Shown here piece by piece: positions 1 to 12,525 of a stretch of 64,000 nucleotides of DNA. Positions within the stretch are counted from its first letter, which is position 1, and every line of letters begins with the position of its first letter. The notes below the pieces were generated by a model. The model made no database searches, was not told the origin of the DNA, and worked only from the letters and a program-made list of their open reading frames with translations. The stretch covers positions 13,082,001 through 13,146,000 of the forward strand of contig OY783214.1 of the NCBI GenBank assembly GCA_963678705.1, given 5' to 3'. The stretch is from Panorpa germanica (lineage: Eukaryota > Arthropoda > Insecta > Mecoptera > Panorpidae). Both the position numbers and the translations under genes were made by a program.

Positions 1-3000
1 TTTTTCACATGTACAAAAACACACTCTCTTGTGTATTATTGAAATATCTCTATTAAATATTATCATTGAAATTGTAAGTAATTTGTATGTTTATACCTTT
101 CTAATTTAATAGTACAGCATGCGCATAATCGGGTAAATTCATATTTCGCAAAAAGAAGTTCTTTTTTATAAATTTAAAGAATTTTTGTATGTGATGCAAT
201 ATCGATCCAAAATTATTCCACCTTGTGAAATCATCCTGACTATGACTCTGTCACGTTTGAACTTTGAAGGCCACGTCATAACAGACTACGTGGCACTCAA
301 CACGTTTGAACATGTCACAACTCGCGTGAAGTTGAACCTTAGGTCAACAGTTTGCATATTTTGAAGTAGGGGAATCAACAGAGAACAGGGTGGTCTTAAA
401 AAAGTGGGGAGTGAAAGATTTATTGATAATAGCTTAAAAGAAGCTGATGCCACCTTTTTAATTTGGTTAACCAAAACCACAAATGATGACGTCTATTGTA
501 TTTTAAATATATGTGATTCCCACCCAGATCTGGGGCAAATTTAATACTGGGAATTAACTAGTTAGGTAAACGTATCGGGTTTTATCTCTTGGGTTTTTTT
601 ATATTTCAAATTTATTTGTCTAAAACTGGGCCTCGGGCGAGTTCAGCCCTGTTACCACCTCGTGGATTTATTTTCTATAGGAATGACGTCGAATGTTAAT
701 TAAAAGGCAAAGCAATGTGCGTGTTTGATTTAGAAGTTCTTCAATTAACTAAAACAAAACATTATTATGATTTACCTAATTCAATTCTAATTACATGTTA
801 TATTTTATGTGATTTTATTAATAGGTTATAAATATTTAATGGTAATCTGTTAACTTATCGTAGAAGTAATACATCGCAATGTATTTCATCGCACAGCTAC
901 TTATTTCTCTCAAATCACTCTTGAAAAAGTTACCCATCATTTTTCACATTGACTACAAATTTTTGCAACCATAAATGTAAGTTACAACTTATTAAATCAT
1001 GCGTATATTATTTCTATTTAATATAAATTATTATATTTCAAGAGCTGAAACTTACATTAAATGGAAACATAAAATTTAAACTTTATAGCTGTGAATGGGG
1101 CTTAACGTTTACTTACAATTTCCATTCTTACTTGTAATATACGCACTTATTGCATCAAATAATAGTCAGGGGTTTTCCCCAAATACGAATACAAAAATTG
1201 AAACGCAGGTATATCTTCCTCAAGGGTAATTTTTGTATGTCACCACTACCCACTTAAATGCTAACCTATACCTATATATATATTGAAATAAAGGGGATGA
1301 GAAATTCAAATACTTTCTTATAAATTCCATGATCATGACTCGGCAAAAAGACTTATGTTTCATTGTCAATAGAACAGCAGTGTGGGGAAAGGGTTTTAAA
1401 TATAACCTATTACAAGAGATAACTTTAGCAGTATTTGCTATTTATAAACAAAAATTAGTTAAATAATTACTTTACAGTAAATTAAATAATGCGCCTCTGA
1501 TTATTGCATGTAATTTATAGTCCATGAATCATATGAGTGTAATGTTATGCATCACTCATAGCTGAATAATACGTTGGAACTATCATGTGATACACTTCCT
1601 CGTGACTTGTAACTATTTAACATTTAAAATATTAAATGCTGTAATATTATTTTATATGGTGCAATGTGTTAAAAGTGTTGCAGATATTTCAGGCGCGCAA
1701 ATGATAAAATTCATTATCTACTGTAAATATAATTCGACGTATATACATAATTATAAATTTTATATCTTTGTTTCTTATTGTATGCACGCCTATTAGGCTA
1801 TTTAATTTTTATTTCCTATTAGATCACACATTTAGTATTTTTAATGTAATAAACATGTTTTTGTATTTTGTTATATTGTTTTGAAGACTTTAAGTTTTTA
1901 AAATAGCAGTATTACGTATTCAAAAACATGGAATTAAAAAATTAAACTATAAATACAAGATGAAACTAAAACATCCGGTTCGTAGAGGATACCTTTATGA
2001 ATTACACCAGGTGTTCGGTTTCTTCAAATAGTAATAGTTTAAATAAAACATTTAAAAATATTTCCAATTAAAATTTTACAATTTAATATTTTAGAATCAT
2101 TACTGACAACGATTTTTTCAGTATTAGGAGCAAGAAGTTTTTACAGCAAAAAATATATATTTGTTATTTTAGTCGTTCTATTTGAAGACTCTGTTTTCAA
2201 TCATAAAAGTACGGCGGTAATATTAAATATGTATTTTAAATAATTTAATTGTAGATACACATAGAACTTGATTTATCTAGATCGTAGAGAGTTTCTTTAT
2301 GAACAAATTTAGGTGTTTCAGTTTCTTGTTGTTGAAACAATTTAGTTATGCTAATATAATAACAACTTCTCTGCTAGCCTTAAATAAAACCCCATCGATT
2401 TATGAATTTATTAATACAATAGCTCCTGAAATATAAGCAACACAAATAACAAAGTTCGGACTCCTGCTAATACACTTCAAAGGTTTGAATCTATGATATA
2501 TCATACAGCGCCTGATACTGAATATTTTATTCTTAAACATTAATTTTATTATTTATCGGTTTTCTCATTAGGAAATTTTCCTTTAAACTTAGCGCTATAT
2601 TATCTTGGGGAATCGAGCCATTAGACCGTTGAAACAAAACTAAAATCGTTTTTAAAAGAAGTACTTGTTTTGGAATTTAAAATTAAATCATTTTGAAACA
2701 ATTACATTTTCATTAATTAATCCCCAGTTAAATATTTCTTTATTTATGGACTTAATTATAAAACTATTTATATGAATAGAATCACAGTTTGACAATTTGT
2801 GGTATGTGAACATGCAGAAATAAAAAATGGCTGACCTTTATTAATATTTTCAAACTCCAGTAGATGGCACATCAGTTTAGTATTGTAGGTTATTTTATTT
2901 TTTACACTTTTACAACTTTTTAAAGAAAACCATTACACAAAGTACGACTACACACTATTATTGTTCAACATCCACGCCAAATTATATACATTAGAAATTG

Positions 3001-4112
3001 ATTGTTAAAAGTATTGCATTCATTAGTGTCACTTCACATACTCGTATATTATATTACACATTTATAATAACAATAACGATTATTGAGACAAAATAAATAC
3101 GTAAAATTAAACTATAGGTTCTTATTTATAAGTAAAACTACTTTTCACATTTAGCAAAGACTTTTTTAACACAAAACAATATTTGAAAACTGAAACAAAT
3201 TCCACCACTTTAACTTTTGAAATTCAAGACGCCAATAAAGACAACGGTGCTGCCAACTTACGAAAAACTAAACCAGATTTAAATGCACTTCCGTAAAGCT
3301 TAATTATTTCTTAAAAGGTTTAATTATTATTATATATTTTGTCACATCTATGTAAGATAAATTGTATTCATAAACCAACTCAAAATTCAACCTTTAATAT
3401 ACAGTGAATCAAAACAGAAATGTTATCAAAAAATGTTTGTTTTGCATTTTTCTCTTAACTTCTCTCCCGCCAAAATTTAAATGTCAAGTACTTTTGGCAT
3501 CGGAATAATTTGATAAAAATAAAAAATAAAATAGAACTAGTGTTACTTATTTATTTATATATCAATATGAATCACTTCAATGTGATCGAATCCAATGACT
3601 AATCGCACTGTAATATTTTTTATTACCTCCTTATCAACATTATTTTTACTAATAGCAAAATAAACTTTGACATTAAGCAATTTGTTTCTCTTTTTATCCA
3701 TAATATATGCAAATGTTTTGCATCTTTCTTAGCCGTTCTGTTTTGATCCATTTTTTCTACATATCCTAACCATTGTATACTTTTGCTTCTGATTTCTGTC
3801 ACAATATTGATGTCTCTATATCTGCCATATAATTATTATTTTGTTCTTATTGTTGCCTGTCCGTTTTCGCGTGCGCTATATATTTTTTGTAAAATATTTC
3901 TTTTCCAAATTCCAGACATCGCAATCGCTCTCCTTAATGTTCAAGTTTCCGATTCATATGTATCACATAACTAGTTTCATTATTGCTTCATATTACAGAG
4001 TTTTAAAATAACAAAATATTAAGATAAGCCGTATGAGAAAAAGGGTTTGACTCCTTAATGACGTCGACCACTTGACACCTATGTTTATTATTCCAAAACT
4101 TGAGACTTGGAC
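1..4112. other. Gene-poor AT-rich stretch
   Basis: I see no convincing coding exon on either strand. The open frames here are short, low in complexity and unlike any family I know. The upstream exon or exons of the zinc-finger gene that ends at 7244 could lie here or further left, but I could not recognise a ZAD N-terminal half (the first CxxC pair) in this stretch. Confidence 0.5.
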
Positions 4113-4650
4113 TATTTAAGGTAGTTGTATCGTGGAATGACTTTTCAAAGGATTTTAATAAAACTTCATTTAATTGCTCTTTAATTAATTATAAGACATA
4201 TTGACCTCAGGTCGATTAAAATTTACCACTCCATTATTGAGAAAAACGATATTAAAGTTTTGTTATTTTAACACAGGCTCTTATGGGAAATAGTAATTTC
4301 AATGTTATTTTTATCGAATAAAATAAAAACGATTCAAAGGAATTCAATAAAAATTTAATATATTATAGAAACAGTAGTTATTAATCACATAAAAAAAAAT
4401 GGAAATTATTGTCCACGCCATTACAGAAATAAAATGTTGTAAACATTGAAAATTTTTATAAAATCAAGAAATGACTGTGTATGTGTATGTACGTGTAGAT
4501 ACTATTTACATGTAGTGAGAACAGTGAGACTGTACTTTCACAAAAGTTTTTAACGAGACTATTTGACACTAACGTTTCAGCTACATTATAATTTTAGGTT
4601 GCTGAGTTATACTTTTGAGCATGACTATCACGATACAACTACCTTAAATA
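4113..4650. mobile_element. MITE-like element with 22-bp perfect TIRs, TTAA-flanked
   Basis: The 22 bases at 4113-4134 (TATTTAAGGTAGTTGTATCG then TG) are the exact reverse complement of 4629-4650. Both arms contain TTAA just outside GGTAGTTGTATCGTG. The element can therefore be read as a roughly 0.5 kb insert bounded by 15-bp inverted repeats with a TTAA target duplication. The interior has no coding potential, so it would be non-autonomous. The TTAA target suggests a piggyBac-type mobiliser, but that is inference. An alternative is that TTAA belongs to the TIR itself. Confidence 0.65.
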
Positions 4651-6104
4651 TTTTACGACCTTCATAAATTATACAAATATTTAAAACGTAATATCCCAAA
4701 TCTGAAATAAAGACTCCCTTTTATAAATGCTGTTACGTAATGCGTCGCCCAAATCGAAGTAACATGGAACATAATACATCGACAAACTAATAAAATATAC
4801 TGATTAGTTTTTATTAATACTGGTGTAACTACATGTTAAATGTATTTGCCTCTCATTCACTCTAACTGCACTCATAACATATGATTCGAACTTTAATTAA
4901 ATTTATATAATGATATCCTTTATGATTGTAAAAATATATAGAACATTCTACCGATAACGCTTACCATATAGCATAACTCTTCATATAATTTTACAAAACA
5001 ATGAATTTCAATGAATTGCAGCTTGTTTTTGAATTCGTGATTAAACAGGACTACTGTTTATCATCACAGTGACCTTCATAAAATCGCGTAACTTTGTTTC
5101 CTAGAACTATTTATATAATTACTTCCTGCTAGCGGAATAAGCTGTGTGCAGATATGCAATTGACCATCCTAACAAAATAATTTTGCTTTCACCATTATAA
5201 CTGACATTTATTTATTTGCATGCATGGTCCTGTACACAGGTCTGACAAAAGGAAGTTTCAAAGTGACTCATATTGAGACTTTTATCACGTGCTTTGTTTT
5301 TAGTTCGACAGGATTGCACCAACTCTACTCTGTTTTGTACATGATTATGCTTGCGTTTTCTAACCTAAATTTTAGTAAAAGTGTCACTGACAAGCAAAAG
5401 TATTCTTGCTATTGATGTAGTAAAGTTTTCAATATTTACATTCATACTACAATATTAAAATTAACTCTTAATTAAACTTAGTACTTCAGTGTTTCTGTCA
5501 TTTTTGACAGATAGTTTTGGCACTTTGTTTACATCGACGCAAGCAAACTTTTTACAATATTCGTGTGCACGTCTTACGGGACTTAATATTGAGTCATTGT
5601 ATTTCTCGCTGTGTATTTATTTATGTTCTATCAGCATTCTTTATATAAATAATTGATAAATGCTTTCGTATGTTTTTGTTTTCTTTATGCGATAGGTCCT
5701 TAAAATATAAACTACATTCGTACGCCTTTTATGATTATTTAAATAAAACATATTTTAGTAACTATTATTTTCACTCTACTTCTACTTCTATGTTTGTAAA
5801 TAGAGTAACAGACCTGCATATAAGATCGTGCTTACTTTATATAGCGATGCTTCTAAACGGGACTTACATTTGTTTCATACAAAGTATTACCAACATTTTA
5901 AACATCAATCATTATATAGATAAAATTAAAAAAGATTATGCAGACATTTTTTCTGTGCTTGCTAATTACCAATGACTATTTTTAATGACGCATCTAACTT
6001 ACCACAATGTTGCACGATATGTATATAGCAACAATGTTTAGTCTATGATTTAATAACTATAGCTATATTATAACACGTAATAATAAACATAAATATTATT
6101 GCAG

Positions 6105-7244
6105 GTGACTGAATTGGATAATTTACCTCTATCCGTGTGCGAACTATGCGCTGCAAGATTAGCCTGTTCCTACGAGCTGATGTCGGACTGTTTACGAGGG
6201 CAGCAGCAATTCGCAGAACAAAAATCATTTTATTATGGTCAAGAGATGAAAATGGAAGAAAGTGAAGTAACAGATTACAGAATAATAAGTAAAGTTGATT
6301 ACGATGACAAAAATATTGAAGTTAAAACATATACAGAGCTCAGTCCAACAAAATCAATAAAATCTGAAGATACTGTCAAAGAAGAACGTCATGAGAAACT
6401 TGTTGAATCTTGCAAGTGTTCTAAGTGCGATGTTTTGAAATACGGAGGTTTGCCTTTGTTGACTGAAGCTATTGAGCAACGGGAGCGCGAACGTGAATCC
6501 GATACACAGTATGCAAGAGACAGTGAAGCGAGGCGTGTGCCTGAAGCTCGGTCGTCGTGTAGTCCTTGCGATACAGAGTGCAACGAGTGTTATCAAACGT
6601 CACATAAAACGATTAGTGCACCGCATGAAGTAAATGATAATAGATATAAGAGTGCATCTGAAAACTACAACGGCCACCCAATGCATAGCTCGTTTCGAAT
6701 AAGTGAAGCCGGTTCAAGAATTGTTCACGATTTTAACGAGTATGCCGAATTAAAAAGCTACCCGAATAACATTGACTACAATTACAATGTTACAAACCTT
6801 GACAGTGTACACTATAAGTCAAAGGATGACTACAGATATGAATCTGCATACTTCCGCGAGCCCGTGAACTACACCAGTGAACAACCGCTTCCTTTGAGCT
6901 GCATCAAAGATGAAAACATACCGGACTTACGTGATAAAACGAGAAGTGTTAAATCAAAAGAAAAGTCTTTACAATGTGAATTTTGTGACAAATTATTTGG
7001 TCACATGGGAGATCTGAATAAACATCGCAGAATTCATACAAATGAGAAACCATATCCGTGCAGAATTTGCGGGAAGAAGTTTGCGCATACTTCAAATTTA
7101 TTACGTCATGAACGAGTGCATTCAGGAGAAAAACCATTTCCTTGCAGCGTTTGCGGAAAAGTTTTTGGAAGAAAAGATAAATTGATAAGCCATACAAAAA
7201 GTAAGTTATGTAAAAAACGGGCGAAGAAATTAATTATTGAATAG
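6105..7244 (+). CDS. ZAD-type C2H2 zinc-finger protein, last exon
   Basis: A 379-codon terminal exon follows a good acceptor (ATTATTGCAG, ending at 6104). It opens with the second half of a ZAD domain: a VTELDNLP stretch, then the CELC cysteine pair and a helix with a conserved Cys. ZAD is the insect zinc-finger-associated dimerisation domain. A long acidic, Ser/Tyr-rich linker follows. Near the C-terminus are three fingers, at about 6974-7036, 7059-7120 and 7143-7205. Fingers 1 and 2 are canonical C-x2-C-x12-H-x3-H, joined by TNEKPYP and SGEKPFP linkers. The third ends H-x5-C (C2HC), followed by a basic tail. The product is probably a nuclear DNA-binding transcription factor. The first ZAD cysteine pair must be on an upstream exon that I could not find, so the gene is incomplete here. 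The family assignment is firm; orthology to a named gene is not. Confidence 0.88.
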   Translation: MTELDNLPLSVCELCAARLACSYELMSDCLRGQQQFAEQKSFYYGQEMKMEESEVTDYRIISKVDYDDKNIEVKTYTELSPTKSIKSEDTVKEERHEKLVESCKCSKCDVLKYGGLPLLTEAIEQRERERESDTQYARDSEARRVPEARSSCSPCDTECNECYQTSHKTISAPHEVNDNRYKSASENYNGHPMHSSFRISEAGSRIVHDFNEYAELKSYPNNIDYNYNVTNLDSVHYKSKDDYRYESAYFREPVNYTSEQPLPLSCIKDENIPDLRDKTRSVKSKEKSLQCEFCDKLFGHMGDLNKHRRIHTNEKPYPCRICGKKFAHTSNLLRHERVHSGEKPFPCSVCGKVFGRKDKLISHTKSKLCKKRAKKLIIE

Positions 7245-9699
7245 ATTTGTGATTTATTTGTTTTATTTTTTAATTATGTTATTGACTAATATATTTATGA
7301 AATTATTTTGTTTTAAGCTTTAAGATTAGATCTTTGTAAAATTATTTTTAAAAATGTATATTTAATGTAAATGTTATAACTTAATTTTTATGTAGTCTTA
7401 TTAATTTTACTAATTATTATTACCTCAATAATAATAATTTCCGAATATTTTTAACATTTTCTCAAGTCGAAATAATTATGAAGTAAATAACTTTAATGTA
7501 AGATGAGAGCACATATTTTACTGGTCAATATAATTAAAAATGGAAACTTTTTTTTTGTAGGAAATTATTTTTACAAATATAAAAATTGTTTTCATGCAAT
7601 TTAAGTTATAAAATATGTGTCTTCTTGGTGTTTTATTATAAAGAAATTTAAATATTCTGCATTTTATTCTGATATTCGAATTTTCCTGTTTTAAAATATG
7701 GCAGATGATACAATTTCTAAAAATTGAATAAATATATAATTTATCTAATATAATTTAACATTTTATTTGCAATTTGGATAAAAAAAACACTATTTTAAAA
7801 TAATATTAAATGAAAATTAGAAAGAAAAACTTGTTCCTTATTAAATTTATTAATTAATAAGTATAAGTATAAATTATAATTCAATTAAAAATTGTGTATT
7901 TAATTAACATAATCAAGTTAAAGATACCGTATATGTAGGTATCTTATTATCTTGCAATGCAAGTTTCTTATTTGCTGGCTTACTACAAGCTAACTAAAGT
8001 ATTGCATTTTCTAACCTGAGTTAGTTATACTATTTTTTAATTGATTTAATAATTGAAGAACGCTTTTAAAGTCGGTCTGTATATCTCAAGCTTGTTTTCT
8101 AACATATTTATTATAGCAATAAAATTCAGATCATACGAAAATCAAACATTTAATTCAGTAAATACAAACATAATATTTTTAATTTTAGAGGTAAATATTA
8201 CGCAAATGTTTCTGTGTTTCTGCAAGGAAACAAGCTTTAAATATGTACTGATAGGCCATTATTAAACAGAACCAAAGTTTATAGATAGGATTTAAGCTAA
8301 AATGTATTAAACTACAGGAATAGATATATTTATTATTTTGAAATGTTATTTGTTGAATAATATTTTTTGTATCAAGCTTTAAGGAACGATTTACAAAGAC
8401 TGTTTTATTTTATATTTATATAGCTATATATATTTTTATACATAATTAATATTATATGTTTGTTATATATTATATTATAAATGTTTTCTTGATTTTTATT
8501 CTCGATGTCATTGAAATCAAATAAGTTTTTAAATAAATATATGCATTTGTATAAAATATCTTGTTTTATTTATCATTATAATGATAACGATATATAACAA
8601 ATTTTAAACTGAATTAGCATTTTGCAGTTAACTTATAGATAACGTACAATTCCAATAGAAAATTTTAATTGATTAGATACTATTTCCTATGGTAATTGCA
8701 AATAATGATAATGGACAACTAACCGACACGCCTAAGAGTGAAAGCTGAGATTTTTCAAAATGGTAACCACTTGAAAACAGTAGTTAAATTAGTACTTCCA
8801 TTCATAATCCTTCCCAATAAAAGATAAAAAATATTTTTAAATCATTAGTTCTATTATCTTTGTTAATTTAAAGCGAATTTAATTAGACTGCGATAAAATG
8901 AAAGAAAGGTTACTAACGTTAATTGAAAATCTAACAAGTATACGTTAGTTTTATAAGTAATAATTATCAGTCACATTGCGTAAAGTGAATTTAATTTAAA
9001 AAGAAACATTTTGAATAAACTTTTTTAGGGTAAAACAACGCTGGTCCCAAGTACATTAACGCATAAGAGATGGCGATACTGTGTATCAATACGAAAAGTT
9101 TTTGCGTGCATAAACTATTTTATATAAATAATTAAAAACTCATATTAAAATAAATACAGCATAATTAAATGATGTTGTCCTTTAACTTTATCCCATTGTT
9201 AATAATTTTTATGAAACAAAATGTTATTGATCGGAATTAATATTGTACTATATTTTGTAACACACATTGGAATAATTTTAACATCTATATTACTGTTCTA
9301 AAACCAAACCTTGAAAATATAAAGGAAAATCAATATTATTCTTATCATGATTTGTTATGGAAACCAACTAATATATTATTTTCATTAAAACCAAGTGCAA
9401 GAGTGCATAAGTGGTGCTCAGCATTTATATAAATAGAATTATAGATATACAAGCATAAAGCTGTTATAAATTTTATTTTATGTATACATTAATGTTAATA
9501 TATTTACAATAATAAATATAAACATATGTTTATGAAAATTTGAAAAATTGCGTCTCAGTTTTATTTAAATACATTTTAATTTGTTTTGTTGGTAAGGTTG
9601 ACTGCTTGGCATGTTGGTTTGAAACTTCAATTTTTATTTAATGTCAATGTCAAATGGCTGTCAAGTGAACAAGTATAGTAATTTAAAATTATTTATTTA
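7245..9699. other. 3' UTR and intergenic stretch
   Basis: AT-rich sequence between the zinc-finger stop codon and the ASCC1 start. The AATAAA-type hexamer near 7724 could end the zinc-finger transcript. No other coding exon, RNA gene or clear repeat was recognised. Confidence 0.5.
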
Positions 9700-11113
9700 A
9701 TGATGGACGTATTATCACCTGAATTAATATGGATAGACGGTCGGTGTTATAGAGTTAAGGAGTCAAATATTCCAAGAGAAACTACAGGACCGGATTTTCA
9801 AGAAATATATGAGGTATATGACTCCGGTAAGTTTATAAGACTTTGTGTACATAACATGTAATTCAACAATTCAATCTAATTAATATGAAAATGTAGATGA
9901 ATGCTACGACGAAGACGACGATGAATTTGAAGGGAATATTGAGCACTTGCAAAATGGTAAATCTCGTATACCGATTCATGTTCCACAGTAAGTACTCCTA
10001 ATATATAAAGGAGTAACATTTACAAAATAATTTACAATTTTATCATTTTGTAGAATGTTTTTTGGACAAATAATTGGTTCTAAAGGGTCAATACGAAAAC
10101 GTTTAGAGAATGAAACAAAGACACAAATTAAAATACCCAATGTAGGTTTTGGGGGTGATATTATTATAACTGGACCAACAGATAGATCTGTTATCAAAGC
10201 TAAAAAACGAATTGATCTCATCGTAATGGCAGCTAGGAAAAAACAGCCATTTACACATTTTTTATCGATCCATTTATCAAATCCAGAGATAAAAGAATGC
10301 TACAATGATTTGAAGGTTTACTTAATAAAAAGTAGATAAGGTATTGTTCGAATTGAATGTATTTATTAATCGAAATGTATTACAGAGACAAATAATTGAA
10401 GCAAAGCTACCTGGTATAGATGAGGCACTTTTCCAGTTTAATTATAAACTGCATTTAACGATTGGCGTAATGACTTTACTTGATAACGAAGATCGGGCGA
10501 AAGCAACACGTGTACTCCAAGAATGTAAAGAAGAAGTTATCAAGTACGTTTTGTAATAATGTGAATAGTTATTTTGATTCAATTATTCATAAAAAAAAAT
10601 TCCGATCCTAAAGCCCTATCCTCCAGCAATATGGTGAATTATCAATTCATATGAGTGGGCTCGAATATATGAATGATGACCCAAGTGATGTCTATGTTCT
10701 GTATGGAAAAGTTCATGAAGGTGACAATTGGTCTCAACAAGGAGCTCTGCAAGTACTTTCAGATAATATTGTCGATTTCTTCGTTAAGAAAGGTAAATAA
10801 TAATATTAATATAACTAAGCTACTAAATAGCAGTGCAATCTTTTTATATGTGTTTGTTTCAGGATTAATGCAAAAAGAGTATGAAAAAGTTACACTTCAT
10901 GTAACTTTGCTAAATTCTTCGTTTGCTAGTGCTGCAGCAGAAGGTGAAGTCAAGCCTCCCAGAAAATCGTTTGATGCCAGAGAAATATTGAAATCATTTG
11001 GAGACTTTGAATTTGGAGTACAAAAACTAGATAAAATTCTTTTATCACAGAGGCATACATCTACTGCTGATGGATATTATCAATCGACAAGCTTTGTTGA
11101 CTGCTCTTTATAA
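9700..11113 (+). CDS. ASCC1: Activating signal cointegrator 1 complex subunit 1 (ASCC1)
   Basis: Six exons give an uninterrupted 355-residue protein: 9700-9826, 9897-9987, 10054-10315, 10386-10543, 10614-10792 and 10863-11113. It starts MMDVLSPELIWIDGR, close to the vertebrate ASCC1 start, and its length is typical. A KH domain (exons 2-3) has the GxxG loop in IIGSKGS and a DIIITG strand. The C-terminal 2H-phosphoesterase-like domain (AKAP7/LigT type) begins at KKQPFTHFLS and carries both HxT motifs, KLHLTIG and TLHVTLLN. In other animals ASCC1 works with ASCC2 and the helicase ASCC3 in transcription co-activation, alkylation repair and ribosome quality control. Exon 3 uses a weak GTTTAC donor. 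Exon 5 is placed with its acceptor at 10613, because the later CAG (ending 10625) would shift the frame. A tandem paralog follows 1.4 kb downstream. Confidence 0.93.
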
Positions 11114-12525
11114 TTGTTGTATTTCGAAAACAAAATGATTAAAATAATAAAAATTATTTAGAAAGACGTCACTATTATTTTGTAAGATTCTTATTACGTT
11201 TGTAGCGTATTTCTTTTGTTGTAAATATGATAAATTATGCTTGTTGATAAATCTTGTTTAAAATCCCAGTTAACATTTTGGAGTGAGTCACTTTGCCATC
11301 ATATTGAAGATGCGTGTGATTTTTTTTTGTCATGAAAGAGTTTATTTACAGTTCAGTTTCTCACAGTTGTTCATATGAAATGTCTATTTTATAAGCTACA
11401 AACGGCGAAACCACTCCTCCTGTCGGAATACAAATGAAGATAAGGTTGATGCGAACTATAATTGAAGTGTAATAGTGATAGAAACGTTACAAAAAGGGAC
11501 ACTTCACCAAATTGTTAACTGGGACTTACGTTTACTGCAAAATATTATTTTAAAACATATTTGGTAAACTATTTTTAATGAAACATTACGTCTGTAATAT
11601 TTACTTTTGTTTTTTATAAAAACTTATGTTGTTAATTCTAAAAACACAGTTCGAGAACCTTTTGGTATCACTATGTGTTTATAAGCACTTCTAGTGACAG
11701 TCTAATGCCTGTTCATGACATTGTTCACTTGTGTTTGTTGGTAGTTTATCAAGGTTAATAAAGTTCTATAATAATTTATACAGTTTTTTGTAAGTAGTTC
11801 TCATATTTTACGTAACATTTGTGTTATTATATTGTATTGCAGCTCATGTTTATGTGTCTCAAACCAGGACCGTAACTAGGCATTTAGGATGAACACAAAT
11901 TGGTCTTTCTGGTTAAATAATGAAGCATATTATTTTGACGCCTATCCTTCCACACTTTACAAATTTGTTTTCAATAAAACAGTAAGATATTCGATTTATG
12001 CATTCTATTCACTGTAAACTAAAACATTCCCTTACCTCGGAGGCCCAGGCATTGCCCCTGTCTCAAACTCTCTTTCAATATCTCGATATATAACATATAC
12101 GCACACTAGTCTTTATTCGCACTATACATCATGTCAGAAATAAATTACGTATTAACGAATTATAAGTAGGATGCACCAAGTATCTGTGAATAATAAAAGA
12201 GCAACTTAACTTATAAAATATCACTCGACAGAATTTAAATAAAGAAAAGAACATATCCGGTACCGGATATCCTACTTCTTCCGAGGTTTTTATGTCCAGT
12301 AACCGATACACTGGACACAACCCTTATTATATATATAAATTAATATAAATATAAATTATAATATATGTATTACAACATAACAAATATGTAGCCTTCCTCT
12401 TTTGTTATGTGTGCTAGATTATTTTATTCTCTATTAAAACTATATAGCAAAATGTCAAGATTAATGCAGAAAATAAATTATTATATTATGTGCAATTAAT
12501 TTTTACAGACTAAAATACAGAAATA
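11114..12525. other. Spacer between ASCC1 and its paralog
   Basis: No KH-like exon is detectable here, although KH would be expected upstream of the paralog if it were a full duplicate. A TTTTTACAG acceptor ends just before the paralog's first AUG (at about 12508), suggesting an untranslated 5' exon somewhere in this spacer. A perfect 18-bp palindrome lies at 12253-12270. Confidence 0.5.
12253..12270. repeat. Perfect 18-bp palindrome
   Basis: ATATCCGGTACCGGATAT reads the same on both strands. It sits in the spacer upstream of the ASCC1-like paralog and could be a dimeric protein-binding site or chance. Nothing else supports a function. Confidence 0.45.

Noticed and set aside
10614-10626. CAG acceptor ending at 10625 for ASCC1 exon 5
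   Set aside because: It would shift the frame and hit a stop. The acceptor ending at 10613 gives NPILQQYGELSIHMSG, which aligns with the paralog's DPIIRKSGPLSIHMAG.
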